This document shows, in pieces, positions 1-6,194 of a stretch of 9,743 bases of DNA (position 1 is the first letter of the stretch; each line of letters opens with the position of its first letter). Source of the stretch: an uncultured Phycisphaerales bacterium (lineage in GTDB: Bacteria; Planctomycetota; Phycisphaerae; Phycisphaerales; UBA1924). The stretch covers positions 1 to 9,743 of the forward strand of contig CALFMQ010000425.1 in the NCBI GenBank assembly GCA_937879825.1. The letters run 5' to 3'. The translations under genes and the position numbers were made by a program. Under the pieces are notes generated by a model. The model made no database searches. It saw only the letters and a list, made by a program, of their open reading frames with translations, and had not been told where the DNA came from.

Positions 1-417
1 GCCTCGGGATGTATTGATGCTCGGGTTGCACGGGCGGAGCGCGTGGGGATCGCCGAGGTTGCCGGTCGAACTATTGTTCACACTCCCCGGCTGACGTGAC
101 TCTGGCCACACATGCTCGCGATTCCAGGTCAGGCCGGAGTCCCAAACACTCGGCACCGATCCCCGGTTGTAAACCAGCCAGACTCTCCCCGCGACATTTG
201 GGTCGGCGTCATGAAATGCCGCCGAGGTACGGAAATCGCCGTACGTGCGCTGGACGTGCCCCGCCGACATGGCCACCGCAAGCTGCGACTTCAGCGTAGC
301 GCCCGACCCTGTTGCCCCTGCGTAATACGAAGCGGGCGGATCATAGGCATCGGCCAGAGCAGACGTGACCGAGCCGGCGCAGAACACCACCACCGCAGCG
401 AGTTGAACAATCCTCAT
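1..417 (-). CDS. Secreted endonuclease I family nuclease (5' part, cut by window edge)
   Basis: Reading the minus strand from an ATG at 417 gives 139 residues open to the window edge; the C-terminal part lies outside. Residues 1-22 look like a Sec signal peptide: a short basic start, a hydrophobic stretch (LAAVVVFCAG) and a likely cleavage site after ALA-22. Residues 83-138 carry the hallmarks of the endonuclease I (EndA/BsnI/Vvn) beta-beta-alpha-metal nucleases: VYNRG, then WNREHVWPES at 98-107 with the expected catalytic His102, then GDPHALRPCNPSINTSRG, matching the usual D-L-H-x-L-R-P...N-x-x-R-G block. The family cuts DNA and RNA non-specifically outside the cytoplasm, in nutrient scavenging or extracellular DNA turnover. 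GAGAGGAAG lies just upstream of the ATG, supporting this start. The D-P-H in place of D-L-H is a small deviation. Any C-terminal anchor such as PEP-CTERM or a dockerin cannot be seen. Confidence 0.88.
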   Translation of the reverse strand, partial: MRIVQLAAVVVFCAGSVTSALADAYDPPASYYAGATGSGATLKSQLAVAMSAGHVQRTYGDFRTSAAFHDADPNVAGRVWLVYNRGSVPSVWDSGLTWNREHVWPESRQPGSVNNSSTGNLGDPHALRPCNPSINTSRG

Positions 418-431
418 GCAACTTCCTCTCG

Positions 432-446
432 TTCGTCCCGGACGAA
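432..446. repeat. Inverted repeat at predicted endonuclease transcript start
   Basis: TTCGTCC and GGACGAA form a perfect 7-bp inverted repeat around one central base, ending 15 bp before the endonuclease start codon. With the -10 proposed at 452-457, transcription would begin at about 445, inside this repeat. It could be a repressor operator or a small 5' hairpin next to the ribosome binding site. The seen part is the symmetry; the role is inferred. Confidence 0.35.
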
Positions 447-451
447 GCGAC

Positions 452-460
452 AGTATCACA
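452..460 (-). promoter_or_regulatory. Possible extended -10 promoter of the endonuclease gene
   Basis: The minus strand reads TGTGATACT, an extended -10 (TGn plus a hexamer matching TATAAT at four of six positions). It lies 34 bp before the ATG, leaving a leader of about 28 nt that contains a good ribosome binding site. No matching -35 is seen at 16-18 bp, as often tolerated when TGn is present. The neighbouring asnB gene ends 225 bp upstream, so the endonuclease needs its own promoter here. Confidence 0.25.
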
Positions 461-470
461 CCTTGGTGTG
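457..470. repeat. Inverted repeat overlapping the predicted endonuclease promoter
   Basis: CACACC-TT-GGTGTG is a perfect 6-bp inverted repeat with a 2-bp spacer. It overlaps the upstream edge of the proposed extended -10 element, the usual place for a repressor site. Together with the 432-446 repeat it makes this the most symmetrical stretch of the 225-bp gap. The rest of the gap (471-642) shows no credible gene in any frame. Confidence 0.3.
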
Positions 471-642
471 CAATTCCCGGGGGACGCCCAAATCGACCGG
501 AATTGGTACCCGAGGGTTCCCGATCGAGTCCCGAACCGCGCTCCCGCCGCTCGTGATCGGACCTTCGCCGGCTCGGCGTATGTCCTGCCCGTGGAAGGAT
601 CCGCCCATACGACGCTGACCTACAACGCCGGCCCGATCCGGG

Positions 643-2547
643 CTATGCCATCGCTTGGTTCCGCTCGACGTACACACCCAGCATGCAGAGCGTCAGCGCC
701 CTCGACCAGATGGGCGACTCGGGCTCTCGCAGGAAAGCATCCCAGATCCTGTCGATGCCCTCAGCCCGAAGAACGCCCAGCGACTTCAGTGACTCCAGCG
801 AGCGCTCGCACATCGGTCGCATCGAACCCCGCATCCACCGCATCACAGGAAGTGTGAAACCCCGCTTGCCCTGGGCAAGGAGTTCCGGGCGCAGGAACTC
901 GGAGAACGCATCGCGGAGCAGTTGCTTGTTGTGCCCGCCCCGCGGCAAGCGAACCGAGCCGGGGACCGGCAGCATAGCATCGAGCACCCGACGATCGAGC
1001 ATCGGCACGCGAATCTCGAGACTGTGCGCCATGCCGTTGGCGTCACCGTCACGCAGGAGCATGTTCCCCATGTAGAACATCGACTCCAGTTTCGATACGC
1101 CCCAGATCGGATCGGCATCATCCACGCCCAACGAACTGACCGCTTCCGGAGGCATGAACTGGTCGGTGAGGCCCCACGTATGCGAGTCGACGCCAAGTTC
1201 GCGGAGTTGGCGCGTCGATGCGGTCCTTCTGCGTTGCAGATAGAGATCCGTAAGCGATCCATTCGATTGCAGAACATCGCGGACTTTCTCGCGGACCACT
1301 CTTGACTTGCCGCGTGACAGCGCCCATGCCGCGGCCCCGTGCATCGCACTGGGAATCATTCGCGCACGCCGATGCAGGCGCATCATCCTTGGCACATCGG
1401 CAAACGATGGATACCCGCCAAACACCTCGTCGCCGCCCTGTCCCGAGATGGCGACGGTCATGCCCGCTCGCTTCACGGCACCCGAGACCACGTACACGTT
1501 GAGCCCGTCCATCGACGGCTGATCCAGAGACCGCATCCACTCGCCGCAGGTCGCTTCCGCTTCTTCGGCGCCGATCTGGATCTCCTGATGCGGGAGCCCG
1601 AATGCGGCGGCGGTACGAGCGGCCATATCCCCTTCGCTGAGGTCGGGGGCCTCTTCGAATGCGACGGTAAAGGTATTGATGCTCGGGGAGTGCCTCGCGG
1701 CAAGGCCGGCAACAATTGTCGAGTCGAGCCCCGACGAGAGAAACACACCGATCGGGACATCGGAGATCAGATGCTCGCGAATCGAAATGTCGAGCGTGTG
1801 ACGAAGGCGCTCGATCGCGTCGCCGTGATCGATCGACTTGTCGACGGCCGGGAACTGCCAGAACCGCGAGGGCGATCCGATATGCCCGCTCGGCCAGTCC
1901 GACGCCCGCTCCCGCTGCATGTAGCCCGCCGGAAACGGACGGACCTCCTTGAAGAAGGTGCAAGGCTCCTGAACAGCGCCGTATGCGAGCAGGCCCGCCA
2001 GCCCGCGGCGGTCGACCTCGCGAGACACTGTCCCGCTGTTGAGAATCGCACGGACCTCGCTCGCGAAGAGAAACATGCCATTGCCGCGCGCGGTGTAGAG
2101 CGGCTTGATCCCGACCGAGTCTCGTGCCAGTAGCAGGGATTGATCCTTCGCGCGATAATGGGCGATGGCGAACATCCCGCAGAATCGATCGATGGCCTTG
2201 TCGCCCCAATGCGAGATCGCCTTGAGCACCACCTGTGTATCAGAGTGGCCGGTGAATGTGTGCCCTTCGCGCTCCAGCTCCGCGCGGAGATTGAGGTAGT
2301 TGTAAAGTTCGCCGTTATAGACCACCGCGTCGCCGGTGTCCGGATCGACCATCGGCTGATGACCCGCGGGGGATAGGTCAATGATGGCCAGGCGTCGCTG
2401 CCCAAGAGCAACGACCGACGAGCCGCTGGCGATCGTGTGCCGCCCTTCATCGTCCGGGCCGCGATGCGATTGACACGCCAGCATCGGGGACAACGCGCGT
2501 TCGCTGTGATCTCTGTCGGTCCCGATGACACCCGCGATGCCGCACAT
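643..2547 (-). CDS. asnB: Glutamine-hydrolysing asparagine synthetase (AsnB family)
   Basis: The 634-residue protein starts MCGIAGVIG, so Cys2 becomes the N-terminal nucleophile of a class II glutamine amidotransferase after Met removal. Other glutaminase markers are RRLAIIDL (51-58), YNGE (77-80) and HSDT (101-104). The synthetase half has the PP-loop FLSSGLDS (269-276), which binds ATP and forms the aspartyl-adenylate, then SGQGGDEVFGGY (368-379), and later RDGDANGMAHSLEIRVPMLD. Ammonia from glutamine amidates aspartate or a related carboxylate. The length fits the roughly 600-650-residue AsnB proteins common in exopolysaccharide clusters. The PP-loop has SSGLDS where many enzymes have SGGLDS, a known variation. 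GAGGA lies 9 nt before the ATG. The gene is divergent from a glycosyltransferase gene, so a role in amidating a surface sugar or peptide is possible besides asparagine supply; sequence alone does not decide. Confidence 0.93.
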   Translation of the reverse strand: MCGIAGVIGTDRDHSERALSPMLACQSHRGPDDEGRHTIASGSSVVALGQRRLAIIDLSPAGHQPMVDPDTGDAVVYNGELYNYLNLRAELEREGHTFTGHSDTQVVLKAISHWGDKAIDRFCGMFAIAHYRAKDQSLLLARDSVGIKPLYTARGNGMFLFASEVRAILNSGTVSREVDRRGLAGLLAYGAVQEPCTFFKEVRPFPAGYMQRERASDWPSGHIGSPSRFWQFPAVDKSIDHGDAIERLRHTLDISIREHLISDVPIGVFLSSGLDSTIVAGLAARHSPSINTFTVAFEEAPDLSEGDMAARTAAAFGLPHQEIQIGAEEAEATCGEWMRSLDQPSMDGLNVYVVSGAVKRAGMTVAISGQGGDEVFGGYPSFADVPRMMRLHRRARMIPSAMHGAAAWALSRGKSRVVREKVRDVLQSNGSLTDLYLQRRRTASTRQLRELGVDSHTWGLTDQFMPPEAVSSLGVDDADPIWGVSKLESMFYMGNMLLRDGDANGMAHSLEIRVPMLDRRVLDAMLPVPGSVRLPRGGHNKQLLRDAFSEFLRPELLAQGKRGFTLPVMRWMRGSMRPMCERSLESLKSLGVLRAEGIDRIWDAFLREPESPIWSRALTLCMLGVYVERNQAMA

Positions 2548-2643
2548 GCAGTCTGATCCTCAACTCTCCGCCGGGAAGCCCATCGTATCCCTCTTGGGTC
2601 ACACTAGAGGTCGCCACCGGCCGATGTTCTACTATCTCGCCTC

Positions 2644-2662
2644 ATCGGCGGTTCACGCCGAT
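2644..2662. repeat. Inverted repeat in the divergent asnB/glycosyltransferase intergenic region
   Basis: ATCGGCG and CGCCGAT form a perfect 7-bp inverted repeat with a 5-bp spacer (GTTCA), 27 bp before the glycosyltransferase start. It overlaps the downstream edge of the -10 proposed for asnB, so it could be an operator acting on both genes, or a hairpin in the glycosyltransferase leader. There is no T-run, so it is not a terminator. Confidence 0.3.
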
Positions 2663-2690
2663 TATCTGGACACACTCTCGGAAATCCGAA
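2661..2690 (-). promoter_or_regulatory. Candidate asnB promoter
   Basis: On the minus strand TTCGGA (2685-2690, three of six matches to the -35 consensus) is followed after 18 bp by GATAAT (2661-2666, five of six matches to the -10 consensus). Transcription would begin near 2654, giving asnB a leader of about 107 nt. The -10 match is good for DNA this rich in GC, but the -35 is poor. No convincing promoter was seen for the glycosyltransferase in the opposite direction. Confidence 0.27.
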
Positions 2691-3796
2691 TGACCCGAAC
2701 CCGCAATCTCCACATCCTCGGCGCGTTGAAAGCCGGCGGAGCCGAACGATTCGTCGTGGACCTTCTCGCTGCCCTTCGACGCAAGGGCGTGCCGGTTGAA
2801 CTCCTCTGCCTGCTCCCCAACCGCGACGCGGTAGGGGAGGGGTGGGCGCGGAAACTGGAGTCCGCGGGCGTTCCGGTCCACTCCGGGCCGGCGGTGCCCA
2901 GAATGGGTATCCCGACCTTCCGCTGGTTGGCCGGGCAGCTCCGCGCTCCCGACATCGACATCGTGCATGTCCACATGCATTACTGCGAGTTCGCATATTA
3001 CGCGGCACGGTTCCTGCACCGCCGCAAGTACCGGGTCATCAGGACGATCCACAACACGTCGCCGCCGGAGACGAAGAAACTCGATTGGGCGTTCCGCCGA
3101 TCAGACATCCGCTACTCCATCTCATGCGGCGAGTCCACGCACGAGGCGTACCAGAACATGGTCAGGGGCAAGATGGTCTGCGTGCCCTACGGCATCGACT
3201 TCGACTGGCCCCAGCACGATCACACGCAGCGAGTCGCGCGCCTCCGCGCACTCGGGCAAGATCCGGCGCTCACGCACTACATGCAGGTCGGCAGGCAGGG
3301 GGGCAACACGATCGCCGACGCCCAGAAGGCGCAGGACGATCTCATCAAGGCGTGGAAGCAATCTGGTATTGGAAAGAAGGGGGGGCTGCTGCACCTCTTC
3401 GGTGATGGCAACCTCCGCGCCGAACTGGAAACACTCGCCGCGGGCGATCCGACGATCATTTTCCACGGCGTGTGCGACAACATCTCCGATTGGCTGGGCG
3501 CCGCCGACACGTATGTCATGCCGTCCCGATTCGAGGGGCTACCTCTGGCCGGCATCGAGGCGGTGTCCACGGGCATCCCGTGCATCTTCTCGGACATCAA
3601 CTCGCTGCGCGAACTGCATCACTCGACGGTGCTCTACCACGAGGTGGGCGATTTCGAGGGCATCGCTTCGTGCCTGAAGCGGCGGCTTGGCGTCTTCGAC
3701 GATGTGCCGCGCGACGAGACCGCGGCATTTGTCGCGCGCTTCGGCATCGATCGCCCCGCCGATGCCTACATCGAGGCGTACCGGGAACTCATGTAG
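2690..3796 (+). CDS. GT4-family glycosyltransferase
   Basis: A 368-residue protein with the two-domain GT-B layout. The N-terminal domain begins LHILGALKAGGAERFVVDLL, the usual acceptor-side glycine loop, followed by DIDIVHVHMHY (88-98). The C-terminal domain has QVGR (199-202), LFGDG (236-240), then PSRFEGLPLAGIEAVSTGIP (278-297), the GT4 EX7E motif with Glu282 and Glu290. It probably transfers a sugar from a nucleotide donor at the cytoplasmic face of the membrane during surface glycan assembly; donor and acceptor cannot be told. No signal peptide or membrane segment is seen. The frame is open back to 2525, into asnB, with other ATGs at 2525 and 2624. I chose 2690 because family homology begins at once after it and it avoids overlap with asnB, although its ribosome binding site (GGA) is weak. 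The loop between Arg202 and Lys213 is longer than usual. Confidence 0.9.
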   Translation: MTRTRNLHILGALKAGGAERFVVDLLAALRRKGVPVELLCLLPNRDAVGEGWARKLESAGVPVHSGPAVPRMGIPTFRWLAGQLRAPDIDIVHVHMHYCEFAYYAARFLHRRKYRVIRTIHNTSPPETKKLDWAFRRSDIRYSISCGESTHEAYQNMVRGKMVCVPYGIDFDWPQHDHTQRVARLRALGQDPALTHYMQVGRQGGNTIADAQKAQDDLIKAWKQSGIGKKGGLLHLFGDGNLRAELETLAAGDPTIIFHGVCDNISDWLGAADTYVMPSRFEGLPLAGIEAVSTGIPCIFSDINSLRELHHSTVLYHEVGDFEGIASCLKRRLGVFDDVPRDETAAFVARFGIDRPADAYIEAYRELM

Positions 3797-4337
3797 CCGA
3801 AGCGTTGGTGCCACCGACCATCCTGCTCGGAATCCTCGGCCATCGATACCCGCACTCGGGGCAACGCGCCGGGCCGAGGTCAAGATCGCGTAGTCGCTCA
3901 TCGTCGATCGATTTGACTCCTCTCGTGTCGTGGCGACACGAGGGACATCTCCCATCGTCAAGCGTCCGCCTCAGCCGGTTCTTCTTCCGGTTTCGTCGAT
4001 CGGTGGAATACAGCAGAGCCAAGGTGATGATCCAGAACGACCAGCCAGCAATCTTTCCTGCACCAATCGCCACGAGGATGACGGCCAGCACGCTGACTAC
4101 CAACACATTGACGCCGTGCGTCACTGACCGCGACGCTGCAGGGAACGAAGCACGGAGGAAGTCGGCGTAAACAGCGTTGGCTTTGGAGTGACTCGCCAGG
4201 AATGCCTCGGCCTGAAGGTAGCGGTCTCGCACCTCGCCAGCGACGTCATCGGGAATCGCGATGATCAAGCCCGAATCAGCGTCGTCCATGTGACCATCGA
4301 GACGGTCCAGAAGCTCGTCATCGCGCATTCGGGTCAT
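3789..4337 (-). CDS. Two-TM membrane protein with C-terminal zinc ribbon, function unknown
   Basis: I do not recognise a named family for this 182-residue protein. Residues 1-70 are soluble, acidic at first and predicted helical. Two hydrophobic stretches (about 75-93 and 96-110) follow with only a short turn between them, so both ends probably face the cytoplasm. A very basic linker (STDRRNRKKNRLRR) precedes Cys131-x2-Cys134 and Cys159-x2-Cys162 (CPSC...CPEC), a four-cysteine zinc-ribbon arrangement. Proteins with CPxC...CPECG tails are frequent in planctomycetes, from general knowledge. The gene starts 18 nt after accC on the same strand, so it is probably the last gene of the pepP-accB-accC operon. 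An ATG at 4328 (Met4) is an alternative start; neither has a strong ribosome binding site. Its stop overlaps the end of the convergent glycosyltransferase gene by 8 bp. Confidence 0.78.
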   Translation of the reverse strand: MTRMRDDELLDRLDGHMDDADSGLIIAIPDDVAGEVRDRYLQAEAFLASHSKANAVYADFLRASFPAASRSVTHGVNVLVVSVLAVILVAIGAGKIAGWSFWIITLALLYSTDRRNRKKNRLRRTLDDGRCPSCRHDTRGVKSIDDERLRDLDLGPARCPECGYRWPRIPSRMVGGTNASAT

Positions 4338-4355
4338 GCCACATGTTAGGACAAC

Positions 4356-5708
4356 TCACCCCGTCTGGCTCTTGAGCAGGCGTTCGAGGAAGTGGATATC
4401 CACGCCGCCCTTTTGGAATGACTTGTTGGCCATTAGTTCGATGTGCAGCGGAATTGTCGTGGCGATCGGCTCGACGCGGAACTCCTTGAGCGCCCGCGAG
4501 GCACGCGAGATCGCTTGCGCCCGGTCATCGGCGTGCACGATCAGCTTGCCGATCATCGAGTCGTAGTTGGGCGGCACGCGGTACCCCGAGATCACATGGG
4601 TGTCCATCCGCACGCCCGGCCCGCCCGGCGGATCGAACCGCTCCACCGTGCCCGCGCACGGCGCGAAGTTCCGCTTGGGATCCTCCGCGTTGATCCGGCA
4701 CTCGATCGAGTGCCCGCGGATCGTGATGTCCTTCTGGCGATACGGCAGCGGCTCGCCAGCCGCGACACGGATGCCCGTCTTGACGATGTCCACGCCCGTG
4801 ATCATCTCGGTGATCGGGTGCTCCACCTGCACGCGCGTATTCACTTCCAGCAGATAGAAGTTCTGCTTCTCGTCCATCAGGAACTCGACGGTCGCGGCTC
4901 CCGAATACTCGGCGTTCTTAACGAGGCGGGCCGCCGACTTGCAGAGGTCCTCGCGCTTACGCGAGTCCACGCCCGGCGCGGGGGCTTCCTCGATGAGTTT
5001 CTGGTGGCGCCGCTGGACGGAGCAGTCGCGCTCGTAGAGGTGAATCGCATTGCCGTGCTTGTCGCCGATGACCTGCACCTCGACATGGCGCGCGTGCTCG
5101 AGAAACTTCTCGATGTACACCGCGCCGTTGGCGAAGGCGGCCTGTGCTTCCTGCGACGCCTTTTTCACGCCGGCGCGGAGGTCATCCTCGTTCCGGCAGA
5201 CGCGCATGCCGCGTCCGCCGCCGCCCGCGGCTGCCTTGATGATGACCGGGTACCCGATCTTCGACGCCACGCCGACGGCCTCTTCGATATCGTCGATCGC
5301 GCCCTCGGTGCCAGGGAAGGTCGGGACCTTCGCTTTGCGCGCCATGGCCTTGCACGAGATTTTGTCGCCGAGCAGCGCCATCGCCTCGGGTGAGGGGCCG
5401 ATGAACTCCATCTTGCAGTCGCGGCAGACGCTCGCGAAATGCGCGTTCTCCGCGAGGAAGCCATAGCCGGGGTGAATCGCGTCGGCGTCGGTGATCTCCG
5501 CCGCGGCGATGATGTGAGGGATGTTGAGATAACTGTCGGACGCCGGACCCTTGCCGATGCAGACGGCGTGGTCGGCCATGCGCAGGTACGGCGCGCCGGC
5601 GTCGGCTTCGGAATACACAGCCACCGCCTCGATACCCAGCTCGTGGCAGGCACGGATGATGCGGAGAGCGATCTCTCCACGATTGGCGATCAGGACTCGT
5701 TTGAACAT
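4356..5708 (-). CDS. accC: Biotin carboxylase subunit of acetyl-CoA carboxylase
   Basis: This subunit uses ATP and bicarbonate to carboxylate the biotin carried by AccB, the first step of malonyl-CoA and fatty-acid synthesis. At 450 residues it matches the usual length of about 450. It has the N-terminal domain (KRVLIANRGEIALRIIRA), the ATP-grasp glycine loop (IIKAAAGGGGRGMRV, 156-170), Lys116, the YERDCSVQRRHQKLIEEAPA block (225-244), and the catalytic segment LLEVNTRVQVEHPITEMITG with Glu288, Asn290 and Arg292 at the same numbers as in E. coli AccC. Arg338 lies in ECRINAEDP. All expected catalytic residues are present. The start lies 9 nt after the accB stop, with GAGAG between them. Absence of a carboxyltransferase gene nearby is normal for accB-accC operons. 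The alternative, a propionyl-CoA or pyruvate carboxylase subunit, is less likely given the separate short accB beside it. Confidence 0.96.
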   Translation of the reverse strand: MFKRVLIANRGEIALRIIRACHELGIEAVAVYSEADAGAPYLRMADHAVCIGKGPASDSYLNIPHIIAAAEITDADAIHPGYGFLAENAHFASVCRDCKMEFIGPSPEAMALLGDKISCKAMARKAKVPTFPGTEGAIDDIEEAVGVASKIGYPVIIKAAAGGGGRGMRVCRNEDDLRAGVKKASQEAQAAFANGAVYIEKFLEHARHVEVQVIGDKHGNAIHLYERDCSVQRRHQKLIEEAPAPGVDSRKREDLCKSAARLVKNAEYSGAATVEFLMDEKQNFYLLEVNTRVQVEHPITEMITGVDIVKTGIRVAAGEPLPYRQKDITIRGHSIECRINAEDPKRNFAPCAGTVERFDPPGGPGVRMDTHVISGYRVPPNYDSMIGKLIVHADDRAQAISRASRALKEFRVEPIATTIPLHIELMANKSFQKGGVDIHFLERLLKSQTG

Positions 5709-5717
5709 GGCTCTCGC

Positions 5718-6194
5718 TTACGAGGGGCGGACAAGGAAGAGTTTCTGCCCGTATTCGACCGGCTCGCCGTTCTTGACGAGCACCTTCTCGACGACGCCCA
5801 TGCACTCGGCCTTGATCTCCGAGAACACCTTCATCGCCTCGACGATGCACACGATCGACTCATGCGACACGCTTGTGCCGGGCGAGGCGAAGGGCGGGCT
5901 GCCCGGATCGGCCGCCGCGTAGAACGTGCCGACCATGGGAGAGGTGATGGCGATCAGTCCCCCCTCGTCATCCGTGTCGTCGCCGGATTCGCCAGAAGCG
6001 GCGGCGGGCCCGGCGCTCGGCGCCGGGGCATGCATGGCGGGGACATGCATCGCAGGAGCGGCCATCGGGACGAACTGCCCGCCCATCGACCGGCGGACGA
6101 CCACGGTTTCCTGCTCGTCGCGCAGATCGAGTTCGGAGAGGTCGTTCTCGACCATGAGTTTGACGAGTTCTTTGAGTTTACGGATATCAATCAT
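5718..6194 (-). CDS. accB: Biotin carboxyl carrier protein of acetyl-CoA carboxylase
   Basis: A 158-residue protein, close to E. coli BCCP (156). It starts MIDIRKLKELVKLMVENDLSE, the typical N-terminal helix that contacts AccC. Residues 42-78 form a flexible Ala/Pro/Met-rich then acidic linker. The C-terminal biotinyl domain runs from ITSPMVGTFY (83-92), through the thumb typical of true acetyl-CoA carboxylase BCCPs, to IVEAMKVFSEI, where Lys122 should be biotinylated. The usual Met after the lysine is Val here. The frame is open for 13 more codons upstream, but 6194 is chosen because homology begins there and because its ATG overlaps the pepP stop as ATGA. No ribosome binding site is seen before it, so translation probably depends on reinitiation after pepP. 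Confidence 0.95.
   Translation of the reverse strand: MIDIRKLKELVKLMVENDLSELDLRDEQETVVVRRSMGGQFVPMAAPAMHVPAMHAPAPSAGPAAASGESGDDTDDEGGLIAITSPMVGTFYAAADPGSPPFASPGTSVSHESIVCIVEAMKVFSEIKAECMGVVEKVLVKNGEPVEYGQKLFLVRPS

Noticed and set aside
11..25. A 15-base string is shared with 1673-1687.
   Set aside because: Both copies encode the same short peptide (PSINT) in unrelated genes (endonuclease and asnB). No longer homology flanks them, so chance is the simplest reading.
631..643. GCCCG-ATC-CGGGC hairpin at the asnB stop, as a terminator.
   Set aside because: The stem is only 5 bp with a 3-nt loop and no T-run follows on the minus strand.
456..677. A 73-codon minus-strand open frame between asnB and the endonuclease.
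   Set aside because: It overlaps the asnB end, has no recognisable domain and a composition typical of random GC-rich DNA.
2525..2689. A 55-codon N-terminal extension of the glycosyltransferase, overlapping asnB.
   Set aside because: The extra segment has no family resemblance and covers the divergent promoter region; GT4 homology begins right after the ATG at 2690.
3743..3766. GGCATCG...CGATGCC inverted repeat downstream of the zinc-ribbon gene, as a terminator.
   Set aside because: It lies inside the glycosyltransferase coding region, has a 10-nt loop and no T-run after it; codon content explains it well enough.
4443..5393. Long plus-strand open frame opposite accC.
   Set aside because: It is a shadow of the GC-rich accC codons; accC has every catalytic residue and the shadow matches no family.
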